DNA from: Streptomyces sp. NRRL S-31
GTDB taxonomy: Bacteria; Actinomycetota; Actinomycetes; Streptomycetales; Streptomycetaceae
Length of the DNA: 50,253 nucleotides
Assembly (NCBI RefSeq): GCF_000718775.1
Contig: NZ_JOCB01000056.1
Span: 1 to 50,253 of the forward strand
Direction: 5' to 3'
The notes under the pieces are model-generated. The model was given only the letters and a program-made list of their open reading frames with translations. It had not been told where the DNA came from and made no database searches. Made by a program: the position numbers and the translations under genes. Below, piece by piece: positions 40,211 to 48,658 of this stretch (position 1 is the stretch's first letter; every line of letters starts with the position of its first letter).

Positions 40211-41632
40211 TCAGCCGACCGCGCCCTCCATCTGCAACTCGATCAGCCGGTTGAGTTCCAGCGCGTACTCCATGGGCAGCTCCTTGGCGATCGGCTCGAC
40301 GAAGCCGCGCACGATCATCGCCATCGCCTCGTCCTCGGAGAGGCCGCGGCTCATCAGGTAGAAGAGCTGGTCCTCGGAGACCTTGGAGACGGTGGCCTCG
40401 TGGCCCATGGAGACGTCGTCCTCGCGGACGTCGACGTACGGGTACGTGTCCGACCGGGAGATGGTGTCGACCAGCAGGGCGTCGCACAGCACGTTGGACT
40501 TCGAGCCCGAGGCGCCCTCGCCGATCTCGATCAGACCGCGGTAGGACGTACGGCCGCCACCGCGCGCGACCGACTTCGAGACGATGTTGGACGACGTGTT
40601 CGGCGCCATGTGGACCATCTTGGCGCCCGCGTCCTGGTGCTGGCCCTCGCCCGCGAAGGCGATGGAGAGGGTCTCGCCCTTGGCGTGCTCGCCCATCAGG
40701 TAGACGGCCGGGTACTTCATCGTCACCTTGGAGCCGATGTTGCCGTCGACCCACTCCATGGTCGCGCCCTCGTAGGCCACGGCGCGCTTGGTGACCAGGT
40801 TGTAGACGTTGTTCGACCAGTTCTGGATGGTCGTGTAACGGCAGCGGGCGTTCTTCTTGACGATGATCTCGACGACCGCGGAGTGCAGCGAGTCGGACTT
40901 GTAGATCGGCGCCGTGCAGCCCTCGACGTAGTGCACGTAGGCACCCTCGTCGACGATGATCAGGGTCCGCTCGAACTGGCCCATGTTCTCCGTGTTGATG
41001 CGGAAGTAGGCCTGGAGCGGGATCTCGACGTGGACGCCCTTGGGGACGTAGATGAAGGAGCCGCCGGACCACACGGCGGTGTTCAGCGAGGCGAACTTGT
41101 TGTCACCGACCGGGATGACCGTGCCGAAGTACTCCTTGAAGAGCTCCGGGTGCTCCTTCAGGGCGGTGTCGGTGTCGAGGAAGATGACGCCCTGCTCCTC
41201 CAGGTCCTCGCGGATCTGGTGGTAGACGACCTCCGACTCGTACTGGGCGGCGACACCGGCGACCAGGCGCTGCTTCTCGGCCTCCGGGATGCCCAGCTTG
41301 TCGTAGGTGTTCTTGATGTCCTCGGGCAGGTCCTCCCAGGACTCCGCCTGCTTCTCCGTGGAGCGCACGAAGTACTTGATGTTGTCGAAGTCGATGCCCG
41401 AGAGGTCGGAGCCCCAGTTGGGCATGGGCTTCTTCTCGAACAGCTTCAGGCCCTTGAGCCGCAGCTTCGTCATCCACTCCGGCTCGGACTTCTTGTCCGA
41501 GATGTCACGGACGACGTCCTCGTTCAGGCCACGGCGCGCGGACGCACCGGCCACGTCGGAGTCGGCCCAGCCGTATTCGTACTTGCCCAGGCCCTCGAGT
41601 TCGGGGTGAGCAGTCTCCGTGGGGAGAGTCAT
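40211..41632 (-). CDS. sufB: Fe-S assembly scaffold subunit SufB
   Basis: 473 aa. Core scaffold on which clusters are built with SufC and SufD. Signature stretches: [56 protein letters not shown] and the C-terminal [23 protein letters not shown] 41632 has GGAGGA upstream and overlaps the sufR stop (ATGA), so it is coupled to its regulator. Confidence 0.94.
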   Translation of the reverse strand: MTLPTETAHPELEGLGKYEYGWADSDVAGASARRGLNEDVVRDISDKKSEPEWMTKLRLKGLKLFEKKPMPNWGSDLSGIDFDNIKYFVRSTEKQAESWEDLPEDIKNTYDKLGIPEAEKQRLVAGVAAQYESEVVYHQIREDLEEQGVIFLDTDTALKEHPELFKEYFGTVIPVGDNKFASLNTAVWSGGSFIYVPKGVHVEIPLQAYFRINTENMGQFERTLIIVDEGAYVHYVEGCTAPIYKSDSLHSAVVEIIVKKNARCRYTTIQNWSNNVYNLVTKRAVAYEGATMEWVDGNIGSKVTMKYPAVYLMGEHAKGETLSIAFAGEGQHQDAGAKMVHMAPNTSSNIVSKSVARGGGRTSYRGLIEIGEGASGSKSNVLCDALLVDTISRSDTYPYVDVREDDVSMGHEATVSKVSEDQLFYLMSRGLSEDEAMAMIVRGFVEPIAKELPMEYALELNRLIELQMEGAVG

Positions 41633-42363
41633 GCGGGGTTCCTCCCGGCCGTGCTTGCAGGTGCGTCAGTGGAAATCTTGGGGATGAACGTCGTGCAGAC
41701 GCCGTCGCCGTGCGCGATGGTCGCCAGTCGCTGGACGTGGGTACCCAGCAGCTCCGCGAAGATCTCCGTCTCCGCCTCGCACAGCTGCGGGAACTGTTCC
41801 GCGACGTGGGCGACCGGGCAGTGGTGCTGGCAGAGCTGCTCGCCGACCGGTGCGCTGCGCGCCGTAGCAGCGTACCCGTCCGCGCTCAGGGCCTTGGCCA
41901 GCGCTTCGGCGCGCTTTTCCGGGGTCACGGCCTCGATCGCCTCGCGGTACGCGGTCGCCTGTGCGGCGATCCGGGCGCGGGCGAAGGCGGCGACCGCCTG
42001 GGGGCCGCCCTCCCGCTCGGCGATCCAGCGCAGCGCGTCCGCGGCGAGCTTGTCGTACGACTGGTCGAAGGCGTCCCGGCCGCAGTCGGTGAGCGCGAAG
42101 ACCTTGGCGGGCCGGCCCCGCGTGCGCGTGCCGTAGACGCGCTGCTCGCGCGCCTCCACGACGTCCTCGGCGACCAGTGCGTCCAGGTGGCGCCGGACGG
42201 CCGCCTGGGTCAGCCCCAGCCGGCCGGCGAGTTCGGCGACGGTCGACGGCCCGTGGTCCAGGATGGACCGCACGACCCGGTTGCGCGTCGAGCGCTCACC
42301 GGTCGCCAGCTCCTCCTGAGGGGCCCCCGTGGGGGTCTCCCGAGCCTCGTCGACGTTTTTCAC
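41629..42363 (-). CDS. sufR: SufR-type Fe-S cluster-sensing repressor
   Basis: About 244 aa from the GTG at 42363. Winged helix [43 protein letters not shown] (41-63), then a cluster domain with Cys178, Cys182 and Cys195 ([23 protein letters not shown]). In streptomycetes and mycobacteria SufR binds a [4Fe-4S] cluster and represses the suf operon; loss of the cluster derepresses it. A CAAC-N6-GTTG site lies at its own start codon. No ribosome site precedes the GTG, suggesting a leaderless message. Confidence 0.9.
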   Translation of the reverse strand: MKNVDEARETPTGAPQEELATGERSTRNRVVRSILDHGPSTVAELAGRLGLTQAAVRRHLDALVAEDVVEAREQRVYGTRTRGRPAKVFALTDCGRDAFDQSYDKLAADALRWIAEREGGPQAVAAFARARIAAQATAYREAIEAVTPEKRAEALAKALSADGYAATARSAPVGEQLCQHHCPVAHVAEQFPQLCEAETEIFAELLGTHVQRLATIAHGDGVCTTFIPKISTDAPASTAGRNPA

Positions 42364-42376
42364 AACGCCATTGTTG
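42363..42376. promoter_or_regulatory. SufR operator CAAC-N6-GTTG
   Basis: CAAC GCCATT GTTG, a 14-bp palindrome that I recall as the SufR site described in Streptomyces avermitilis. It overlaps the first base of the sufR GTG and the probable transcription start, suiting repression of the whole operon. Confidence 0.7.
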
Positions 42377-42434
42377 CGTAATTCCGCGGACCCTGACAAG
42401 CGACGTCCGATCATCGAGCGGTGCCCTGCGTCAC

Positions 42435-42448
42435 TTAGGCATACCTAA
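42435..42448. promoter_or_regulatory. possible iron box (DmdR/IdeR-type) upstream of sufR
   Basis: TTAGG-CATA-CCTAA, perfect 5-bp arms. Against the 19-bp TTAGGTTAGGCTAACCTAA consensus I count 13 matches. It is 72-85 nt upstream of sufR. The site would place suf under iron as well as cluster control. Confidence 0.45.
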
Positions 42449-42534
42449 TCTGACCTGCGGAAACGATCTTCGATCGATCACGCACCCGGGGAATCCGGTG
42501 GCGCCCGGGGCCGTTGTCCGCAAGGCTCCGAACC

Positions 42535-43350
42535 ATGCCCACACCCCCTCCGACCGGCCCGCTTGTCACGCGCGACACCCTCGCGGCGGGTCTGCGCGCG
42601 CTCGGTGCCGAGACCTGCGAGATCCTTTTGCTGCATTCCTCGCTCCGTTCCCTCGGCTGGGTGAACGGAGGCCCGGTGGCGGTCGTGCGGGCGCTCCTGG
42701 ACGTGCTCGGCCCGGACGGCACGCTGGTCGTCCCCACCCAGACCGGCGACCAGTCCGATCCGGCCGGATGGGGGAACCCGCCGGTGCCCGGGGAGTGGTG
42801 GGAGCGGATCCGCGCCACCATGCCGCCGTACGACCCGCTGATCACCCCCTCCCTCGGCGTCGGGGTGATCCCGGAGACGGTGCGGACCTGGCCGGGTGCC
42901 CTGCGCAGCGCCCACCCGCAGACCTCCTTCGCCGCGCTCGGCCCCCGCGCGCGGGAGATCACTGCGGACCACGCCCGGGACTGCCGCCTCGGCGAGCGCA
43001 GCCCGCTGGCCCGACTCGAGGAGCGGGGCGCCCGCGTACTGCTGCTCGGCGCCGGCTACGACGCGTGCACCGCCTTCCACCTGGCCGAGTACCGCGTCCC
43101 CGCGCCCCGCGTCCGGGTCGGCCGGCCCGCGCCCGGCGGCGGCTGGGAGACCGTCGTGGAGGTCTCGATCAGCTCCGAGCGGTTCGACGAGCTGGGCCGT
43201 GACTTCGAGCGGGACCGGCCCGTCGCGCGCGGACGGGTGGGCGCGGCCGAGGCCCGGCTGTTCCCGGTCGCGGACGCCGTGGCCTACGCCGAGCGCTGGC
43301 TGCCGGCGCACCGCCCCCGCGCGGCGGACTTCCCCCACCCGGCCGTCTGA
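42535..43350 (+). CDS. AAC(3)-family aminoglycoside N-acetyltransferase-like protein
   Basis: 271 aa. The family pattern is visible: ILLLHSSLRSLGWVNGG, GTLVVPTQTGDQSDPAGW, TPSLGVGVIPETVRTWPGA, RSAHPQTSFAALG and VLLLGAGYDACTAFHLAEY. AAC(3) enzymes acetylate the 3-amino group of 2-deoxystreptamine drugs; chromosomal members in streptomycetes may have other substrates. ATG 42535 has no Shine-Dalgarno; AAGGCT lies 7 nt upstream. Lone gene divergent from suf. Confidence 0.82.
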   Translation: MPTPPPTGPLVTRDTLAAGLRALGAETCEILLLHSSLRSLGWVNGGPVAVVRALLDVLGPDGTLVVPTQTGDQSDPAGWGNPPVPGEWWERIRATMPPYDPLITPSLGVGVIPETVRTWPGALRSAHPQTSFAALGPRAREITADHARDCRLGERSPLARLEERGARVLLLGAGYDACTAFHLAEYRVPAPRVRVGRPAPGGGWETVVEVSISSERFDELGRDFERDRPVARGRVGAAEARLFPVADAVAYAERWLPAHRPRAADFPHPAV

Positions 43351-43367
43351 ACCGCGAGCGGCCTCCC

Positions 43368-43373
43368 TAGACT
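43368..43373 (+). promoter_or_regulatory. -10 box of leaderless ABC exporter operon
   Basis: TAGACT, 8 nt before the ATG at 43382; no ribosome site. Confidence 0.45.
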
Positions 43374-43381
43374 CTGCATTC

Positions 43382-44305
43382 ATGCGAAGTGAGCCGGTGG
43401 TCCAGGTACACGCCCTGGTGAAGCGGTACGGCACCAAGACCGCGGTGGACGGCCTCGACCTGGTGGCCGAGGCCGGCGTGACCGCCGTACTCGGTCCCAA
43501 CGGGGCGGGCAAGACGACCACGGTCGAGACCTGCGAGGGGTACCGGAAGCCGGATTCCGGCACGGTGCGCGTCCTGGGCCTCGACCCGGTGCGGCACTCC
43601 GCCGAGCTGCGCCCGCGCATCGGTGTGATGCTCCAGTCCGGAGGCGTGTACTCGGGCGCCCGCGCCGACGAGATGCTCCGGCACATGGCGAAGCTGCACG
43701 CGCACCCGCTGGACGTGGACGCCCTGGTCGAACGTCTCGGCCTCGGCTCCTGCGGCCGGACCGGCTACCGCCGGCTCTCCGGCGGCCAGCAGCAGCGCCT
43801 CGCGCTCGCCATGGCCGTCGTGGGCCGCCCGGAGCTGGTGTTCCTGGACGAGCCGACCGCCGGCCTCGACCCGCAGGCCCGCCGGGCCACCTGGGACCTG
43901 GTGCGCGACCTGCGCGCCGACGGCGTCTCGGTGATCCTCACGACGCACCACATGGACGAGGCCGAGCAGCTCGCCGACGACGTGGCGATCATCGACGGCG
44001 GCCGGGTCATCGCCCAGGGCTCCCCGGAGCAGCTGTGCAAGGGCGGCGCCGAGAACACCCTGCGCTTCACCGGCCGCCCCGGCCTCGACATCGGCTCGCT
44101 GCTCAAGGCCCTCCCGGCCGACTGCACCGCCGCCGAGCTGACCCCGGGCGCCTACCGGGTGGTCGGCCATGTCGACCCCCAGCTACTGGCCACCGTCACC
44201 TCCTGGTGCGCCCAGCACGGGGTGATGCCGGACCGGATCTCGGTGGAACGGCACACCCTGGAAGACGTCTTCCTGGAACTGACCGGCAAGGAGCTGCGCT
44301 CGTGA
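43382..44305 (+). CDS. ABC exporter ATP-binding protein
   Basis: 307 aa. Walker A GPNGAGKTT (36-44), signature LSGGQQQRLALAMA, Walker B LVFLDEPTAGLDP, H-loop LTTHHMDEAEQ. C-terminal ~90 residues form the accessory domain typical of DrrA/CcmA-like exporters. It pairs with the ABC-2 permease that starts in its stop codon (GTGA). In actinobacteria this pair is commonly found between suf and ctaA; transport of haem or a cytochrome-assembly factor has been suggested by position only. Confidence 0.9.
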   Translation: MRSEPVVQVHALVKRYGTKTAVDGLDLVAEAGVTAVLGPNGAGKTTTVETCEGYRKPDSGTVRVLGLDPVRHSAELRPRIGVMLQSGGVYSGARADEMLRHMAKLHAHPLDVDALVERLGLGSCGRTGYRRLSGGQQQRLALAMAVVGRPELVFLDEPTAGLDPQARRATWDLVRDLRADGVSVILTTHHMDEAEQLADDVAIIDGGRVIAQGSPEQLCKGGAENTLRFTGRPGLDIGSLLKALPADCTAAELTPGAYRVVGHVDPQLLATVTSWCAQHGVMPDRISVERHTLEDVFLELTGKELRS

Positions 44306-45072
44306 CCAGCACGGGAACCTACACGCCCGAGCCCGGGGCCGCCCCGCTCCCCCGCATGATCGCGGCGCAGGCGGCCCTGGAGACCAGGATGCTGCTGCGC
44401 AACGGCGAGCAGCTGCTGCTGACGGTCGTCATCCCGACCCTGCTGCTGGCGCTCTTCAGCTCGGTCGACATCGTGGACACCGGCAAGGGCGAGGCGGTCG
44501 ACTTCCTCGCCCCCGGCATCCTGGCGCTCGCCGTGATGTCGACCGCGTTCACCGGGCAGGCCATCGCGACCGGCTTCGAGCGCCGCTACGGCGTGCTCAA
44601 GCGGCTCGCCGCCTCGCCGCTGCCCCGCTGGGGGCTGATGACCGCGAAGACGGCGTCCGTGCTGGTCACGGAGGTCCTCCAGATCATCCTGCTGACGGTC
44701 GTCGCCTTCGCGCTGGGCTGGTCCCCGCACGGCGACCCCGCCGCCGTCCTGCTGCTGCTCGTCGTCGGCACGGCCGCCTTCTCCGGGCTCGGTCTGCTGA
44801 TGGCGGGCACCCTGAAGGCGGAGGCGACGCTGGCCGCCGCCAACCTGGTCTTCCTGCTGCTGCTGGTGGGCGGCGGGGTGATCGTGCCGCTGGAGAAGTT
44901 CGGCCCGGCGGGGCAGCAGGTGCTCGGCCTGCTGCCGATCTCCGCCCTGTCGGACGGGCTGCGGGACGTGCTCCAGCACGGCGCCGGCATGCCCTGGGGC
45001 GACCTCGGTGTCCTGGCCGTCTGGGCGGTCGTGGGGCTGGCCGCGGCGGGGAAGTTCTTCCGCTGGGAGTAG
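44302..45072 (+). CDS. ABC-2 type exporter permease
   Basis: 256 aa, six predicted membrane helices; conserved GFERRYGVLKRLAASPLPR loop after helix 2 is the ABC-2 family signature for coupling to the ATPase. GTG start overlaps the ATPase stop. It ends 55 nt before ctaA, which has its own leaderless promoter. Confidence 0.9.
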   Translation: MTSTGTYTPEPGAAPLPRMIAAQAALETRMLLRNGEQLLLTVVIPTLLLALFSSVDIVDTGKGEAVDFLAPGILALAVMSTAFTGQAIATGFERRYGVLKRLAASPLPRWGLMTAKTASVLVTEVLQIILLTVVAFALGWSPHGDPAAVLLLLVVGTAAFSGLGLLMAGTLKAEATLAAANLVFLLLLVGGGVIVPLEKFGPAGQQVLGLLPISALSDGLRDVLQHGAGMPWGDLGVLAVWAVVGLAAAGKFFRWE

Positions 45073-45114
45073 ACGCGGCCGGGACCCTCGTGAACGGATG
45101 CACAAGCGGCGCCC

Positions 45115-45120
45115 TACGAT
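45115..45120 (+). promoter_or_regulatory. -10 box of leaderless ctaA transcript
   Basis: TACGAT, 7 nt before the GTG at 45128. GTGAAC 19-20 nt further upstream could be a weak -35. Confidence 0.45.
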
Positions 45121-45127
45121 GGTGGGC

Positions 45128-46132
45128 GTGCAAAAGCTGACCCGCGCCGATGCCGAAGCGGCGCTGCGCAACCCGCTCGCCTTCATCGCCGACCGCTGGA
45201 CCCCGGATCCCCGGACGGTCCGGCGGGCGGCCCTCGTCGCGCTCGTCATGTCGGTGATCATCGTCGTGACCGGTGGCGCCGTCCGTCTGACCGGCTCGGG
45301 GCTGGGCTGTCCGACCTGGCCGACCTGCACCGACGACTCGCTGACCACCACCCGGGCCATGGGCTTCCACGGGGTCATCGAGTTCGGCAACCGCATGCTC
45401 ACCTACGTGCTGTGCGCCGCAGTCGGCTGGGCGATCATCGCGGCGCGCTCCGAGAAGCCGTGGCGGCGCAGCCTGACCCGGCTCGGCTGGGCCCAGTTCT
45501 GGGTCGTCATGGGCAACGCGGTGCTCGGCGGCATCGTCGTCCTGGTCGGCCTGAACCCGTACACGGTCGCCGCCCACTTCCTGCTCTCCGCCTGCCTGAT
45601 CGCCATCGCCGCGGTGATGTGGCAGCGCACCCGGGAGGGCGACGCGGCCCCGCGCCCGCTGGTCGGCGCGGCGGTGCGGCAGCTGGTGTGGTTCCTGGTG
45701 GCCGCGTCCGTGCTGCTCATCGCGGTCGGCACGGTGGTGACCGGGGCCGGGCCGCACGCCGGTGACTCCAGCGAGGTCGAGCGCATCCCGATCGACTGGG
45801 AGACGGTCTCCAAACTGCACGCGGTGCTCGCCTGGATCGTGGTGACGCTGACGTTCGCCCTCTGGTTCGTGCTGAAGGCGGTCGACGCGCCGAAGGGACC
45901 GCTCGCCCGGACCCGTGAGCTGTTCCTGGTGCTGCTCGCGCAGGGCGTGATCGGCTACGTGCAGTACTTCACACATCTGCCGGAGGCGCTGGTGGCCGCG
46001 CACATGCTCGGCTCCACGGTGATGTGGATCTGGGTGCTGCGGGTGCTGCTGTCGCTGCGGGAACGCCCGGTGGCCGAATCGGCCGTACCGGCGCCCGCCG
46101 CCGCCGAGCGGTTCGTGCCCGCGTCCGGCTGA
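45128..46132 (+). CDS. ctaA: haem A synthase (COX15/CtaA)
   Basis: 334 aa, eight predicted membrane helices in two four-helix halves. Haem-ligand histidines lie in MGFHGVIEFGNR, VAAHFLLSA, KLHAVLAW and VAAHMLGS; the extracellular pair in GLGCPTWPTC is the redox cysteine motif. It oxidises the methyl group of haem O to make haem A for cytochrome aa3 oxidase. GTG 45128 was chosen on the leaderless promoter; ATG 45119 overlaps the -10 box and is less likely. Its partner ctaB is 2.5 kb downstream on the other strand. Confidence 0.92.
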   Translation: MQKLTRADAEAALRNPLAFIADRWTPDPRTVRRAALVALVMSVIIVVTGGAVRLTGSGLGCPTWPTCTDDSLTTTRAMGFHGVIEFGNRMLTYVLCAAVGWAIIAARSEKPWRRSLTRLGWAQFWVVMGNAVLGGIVVLVGLNPYTVAAHFLLSACLIAIAAVMWQRTREGDAAPRPLVGAAVRQLVWFLVAASVLLIAVGTVVTGAGPHAGDSSEVERIPIDWETVSKLHAVLAWIVVTLTFALWFVLKAVDAPKGPLARTRELFLVLLAQGVIGYVQYFTHLPEALVAAHMLGSTVMWIWVLRVLLSLRERPVAESAVPAPAAAERFVPASG

Positions 46133-46195
46133 CCGGGACACGCGCCGCGCCGGCCGGGGAGCGGGACCGTCGTCAACCGGCCGACCGCCCCCGGT

Positions 46196-46942
46196 TCACC
46201 CGTACGTGGTGACCAGCGCGTCGATCGCCGGGCCCAGGTAGGCGCGGGTCAGCCGGGCCCGCCGGGCGGGCCAGTCGCCGTCGGCCGGCGCGGTCGCGGG
46301 GTCCGCGTACCGCCTGCGGGCGATGTCCGCGACGACCTCGGCGGGCGCGCCGAGCGCCGGCAGTTCGGCCAGCGCCTCCCGTTTGGTGATCAGCCGCCCT
46401 TCGCGCAGGGTCACGGTGGCCCGGGCGAAGGTCAGCAGGCCCAGGTCGACCCAGATGTCTTGTCGCCACTGCCGGGTCCTCCGCACCGCCGGCCGCCAGA
46501 AGTCGCGCTGGTCACGCACGATGAAGTCGTCCAGCTGCGGGCCGGATACCGCCGGCAGCAGCGCGGTCGGCGCGGCGCCGTGCAGCACGCGTCCGAACTC
46601 GTGCAGCTCGCGCCGGGTGACGGGAGTGACCCGGCGGCGCAGCAGACCGCCGTGCGCCCAGGTGAGGTGCCGCCGCTCGGGGTCGGCGAGGGTGTCCGGG
46701 GCCAGGTAGGAGCAGTGCAGACCGCCGGCGAGCGGCGTGGCGGCACGCAGCCGGTGGTGCAGGGTGGCCACCTGCCAGAGCGCCTTCGGCCCGGCCGGCC
46801 CGGGCAGTACGGCGATGAGGTCCAGGTCGCTGCGCCCCTCCTGGTAGTCGCCGCCGGCCAGCGAGCCGTGGGCCCACAGGGCGAGGGGGCGCAGGGGCGC
46901 GAGGCCACGCAGGAAGGCATCGAGCAGCGTTTCGGTCCGCAT
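46196..46942 (-). CDS. nucleotidyltransferase-domain protein
   Basis: 248 aa. AHGSLAGGDYQEGRSDLDLI (residues 25-44) is the GS-x10-DxD active site of Pol-beta-type nucleotidyltransferases such as ANT(3'') and KNTase. The rest is helical with RRELHEFGRVLHG and REALAELPALG, resembling the C-terminal domain of antibiotic adenylyltransferases. No second gene (HEPN) is adjacent, so a toxin-antitoxin MNT role is less likely. Substrate unknown. Start ATG 46942 lacks a ribosome site. Confidence 0.75.
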   Translation of the reverse strand: MRTETLLDAFLRGLAPLRPLALWAHGSLAGGDYQEGRSDLDLIAVLPGPAGPKALWQVATLHHRLRAATPLAGGLHCSYLAPDTLADPERRHLTWAHGGLLRRRVTPVTRRELHEFGRVLHGAAPTALLPAVSGPQLDDFIVRDQRDFWRPAVRRTRQWRQDIWVDLGLLTFARATVTLREGRLITKREALAELPALGAPAEVVADIARRRYADPATAPADGDWPARRARLTRAYLGPAIDALVTTYG

Positions 46943-46991
46943 GGAGCCAGTCTGTACGGGCCGCCGTCGCGGGTACATCCCCCGGATCCGG

Positions 46992-48098
46992 TCAGTCCAG
47001 CCCGTACACCCGGCGCGCGTTGTCCGCCGCGATCAGCCGGGCCACCCGCCGGGCGTCCTCCGGGGACCAGGCCCCCTCGGTGACCCAGGCGCCGAGGACG
47101 CGGCCCAGCGCCTCCCGGAACAGGTGGGCGCCGACGACGTGCAGCTCGGGCAGGCCCTGGGCGCCGCTGGAGAAGAGGATCTTGCCGAAGGGGGCCAGTT
47201 CCAGGATCTCGGCGAGGACGGTGGCCGCGCGGGTGCCGGTGCGCAGGAGCGCGGCGCCCGAGTCGGCGTAGACGTGCGGGAAGATCCCCGCCAGATGGGC
47301 GGCGTGCCGGTGGTACGGGTAGCCGTGCAGCAGGATCAGGTCGGTGCCGAGGCCGGCGGTGGCCCGGACGAAGTCGGTGAGCAGGGCCGGGTCCGCGCGG
47401 TCGGTGCGGGCGCCGGGCTCACCGAGGCCGGCGTGCAGTTGCAGGGGCAGTCCGGTGGCGACCGCGACCCACAGCAGGTGCCGCAGCAGCACGGCGTCCG
47501 TCAGGGCCCCGCCGACCCGTCGCCCGGCCAGCCAGCGGCCCGCCGCGCCGCGCACCTCTACGGGCCCGGGCGGCTCGGGCGCGAGGGCCAGGCCGTGTCC
47601 CAGGCCCGCGACGGAGGTGAAGGCGACGGCGTTCGACGCGGCGCCGTGCACCGATTCGGCGAGGTTGGCGAGGAACGCCTCGACGGTACCGGAGGTGTCG
47701 GCGACCTGTTCGGCGAGGAGTTCGAGGCGGACGATCTCGCGGGCCTCGGCCTCGCCCGCAGAGGCCAGCTCGGCGGGGGTGGTGAGGTCGCCCGGCAGCC
47801 CGGTGTCGACCAGATAGGCGGTGATGCCGCTGCCCCGCAGCAGCCTGCGGCCGGCCTCCAGGACGCCCAGCTCCCGGCGCCGGGCCAGATAGCGGGCGGG
47901 CGGGCAGTGCGGTTCCAGGCCGAGCAGGGGCGGGCACCAGCGCCGTACGGCGAAGCCGGTCTGGGTGTCGAAGAGCGTGGTGCCGGGCGCGGGCGGGCCC
48001 TCGGTGCGCGCCAGCCGGGCCTCGAAGGTGCCGAGGCCCAGCTCCGTGCGGAGCACCCCGTGGCAGTACTGGTCCACGAGGGACGGCGTCTCGATCAT
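46992..48098 (-). CDS. amidohydrolase family 2 protein
   Basis: 368 aa. Metal-dependent hydrolase barrel: N-terminal VDQYCHGV, QLHAGLGEPG, LILLHGYPYHRHAAHLAG and a late acidic strand VYADSGAAL with FSSGAQGLPELH, like FluG N-terminal and related amidohydrolases. The product ends IAADNARRVYGLD, characteristic of the family. Upstream is a small inverted repeat ACCCGT-CCTA-ACGGGT (48127-48142). Substrate unknown. It faces away from ctaA and probably stands alone. Confidence 0.8.
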   Translation of the reverse strand: MIETPSLVDQYCHGVLRTELGLGTFEARLARTEGPPAPGTTLFDTQTGFAVRRWCPPLLGLEPHCPPARYLARRRELGVLEAGRRLLRGSGITAYLVDTGLPGDLTTPAELASAGEAEAREIVRLELLAEQVADTSGTVEAFLANLAESVHGAASNAVAFTSVAGLGHGLALAPEPPGPVEVRGAAGRWLAGRRVGGALTDAVLLRHLLWVAVATGLPLQLHAGLGEPGARTDRADPALLTDFVRATAGLGTDLILLHGYPYHRHAAHLAGIFPHVYADSGAALLRTGTRAATVLAEILELAPFGKILFSSGAQGLPELHVVGAHLFREALGRVLGAWVTEGAWSPEDARRVARLIAADNARRVYGLD

Positions 48099-48126
48099 TC
48101 CCGGGCTTCCCGTGGGACGTGGTCTT

Positions 48127-48142
48127 ACCCGTCCTAACGGGT
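48127..48142. promoter_or_regulatory. inverted repeat upstream of the amidohydrolase gene
   Basis: ACCCGT-CCTA-ACGGGT, perfect 6-bp arms, 29-44 nt before the ATG at 48098. Could be an operator; no known consensus. Confidence 0.35.
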
Positions 48143-48238
48143 GCGCACGGCCCGGGGTCGCGGTCCGGGCCGGGGCATGCGCGTTCGGGGCGCCGGAGGC
48201 GGCCCGCGCCGTTCCCCCGCGCCCCCGGACGCCGTCGC

Positions 48239-48559
48239 TCAGCCCCCGAGCTGGATGCCGGCCATCCGCTTCCACTCGTACGGCCCCGTCGTCATCTTCG
48301 CGGCGAACTCGCCGTCGAAGGACTCGTGGACGGTGATGCGCGCCTTCGCGACGGCCCTCTCGGCGATCTCGGTGCTCTCGGCGACCAGGTCGCCCCAGCC
48401 GCCGTCCCCGCCGACGAGGACGACGCGGGCGCCGCGCTCGCCGATGTGGGCCACCTGGCCCTCCGCACCGCCGTGCGCCTTGGCGAAGGCACCGATCTCC
48501 CGGGCGAGCCTGGCCGCCTTGCGCTCGGCCCGCGCGTCAACCTGCTGCGTGTCTGCCAT
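48239..48559 (-). CDS. conserved actinobacterial protein of unknown function
   Basis: 106 aa. N-terminal helix RAERKAARLAREIGAFAKAHGG, then HIGERGARVVLVGGDGGWGDLVAE, AVAKARITVHESFDGE and a C-terminal TGPYEWKRMAGIQLGG. Small soluble alpha/beta protein, conserved in streptomycetes near ctaB as I recall. The ATG at 48559 has TAGCAT 7 nt upstream (48567-48572) and no ribosome site, so it is probably leaderless. Confidence 0.75.
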   Translation of the reverse strand: MADTQQVDARAERKAARLAREIGAFAKAHGGAEGQVAHIGERGARVVLVGGDGGWGDLVAESTEIAERAVAKARITVHESFDGEFAAKMTTGPYEWKRMAGIQLGG

Positions 48560-48592
48560 GGCCAGGATGCTACCCACGAGTAGATCAAACGG

Positions 48593-48636
48593 CGACGGGA
48601 GGGGTGCGTGGCCTTGGCCACGCACCCCTCCCGTCG
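48593..48636 (-). terminator. ctaB terminator
   Basis: Almost perfect 44-nt palindrome centred on a TT, giving about 20 paired positions, located 23-66 nt beyond the ctaB stop on the minus strand. Confidence 0.75.
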
Positions 48637-48658
48637 TCAGGACCAGGCGTCGGCGCGG

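Noticed and set aside
42316..42345. C5/G5 inverted repeat in the 5' coding end of sufR, similar to the sufD repeat
   Set aside because: The encoded [11 protein letters not shown] stretch is, as I recall, usual in Streptomyces SufR, so it is probably native coding sequence rather than an insertion.
46196..46942. MNT/HEPN toxin-antitoxin pair
   Set aside because: The nucleotidyltransferase is full length (248 aa), and no HEPN gene is adjacent on either side.
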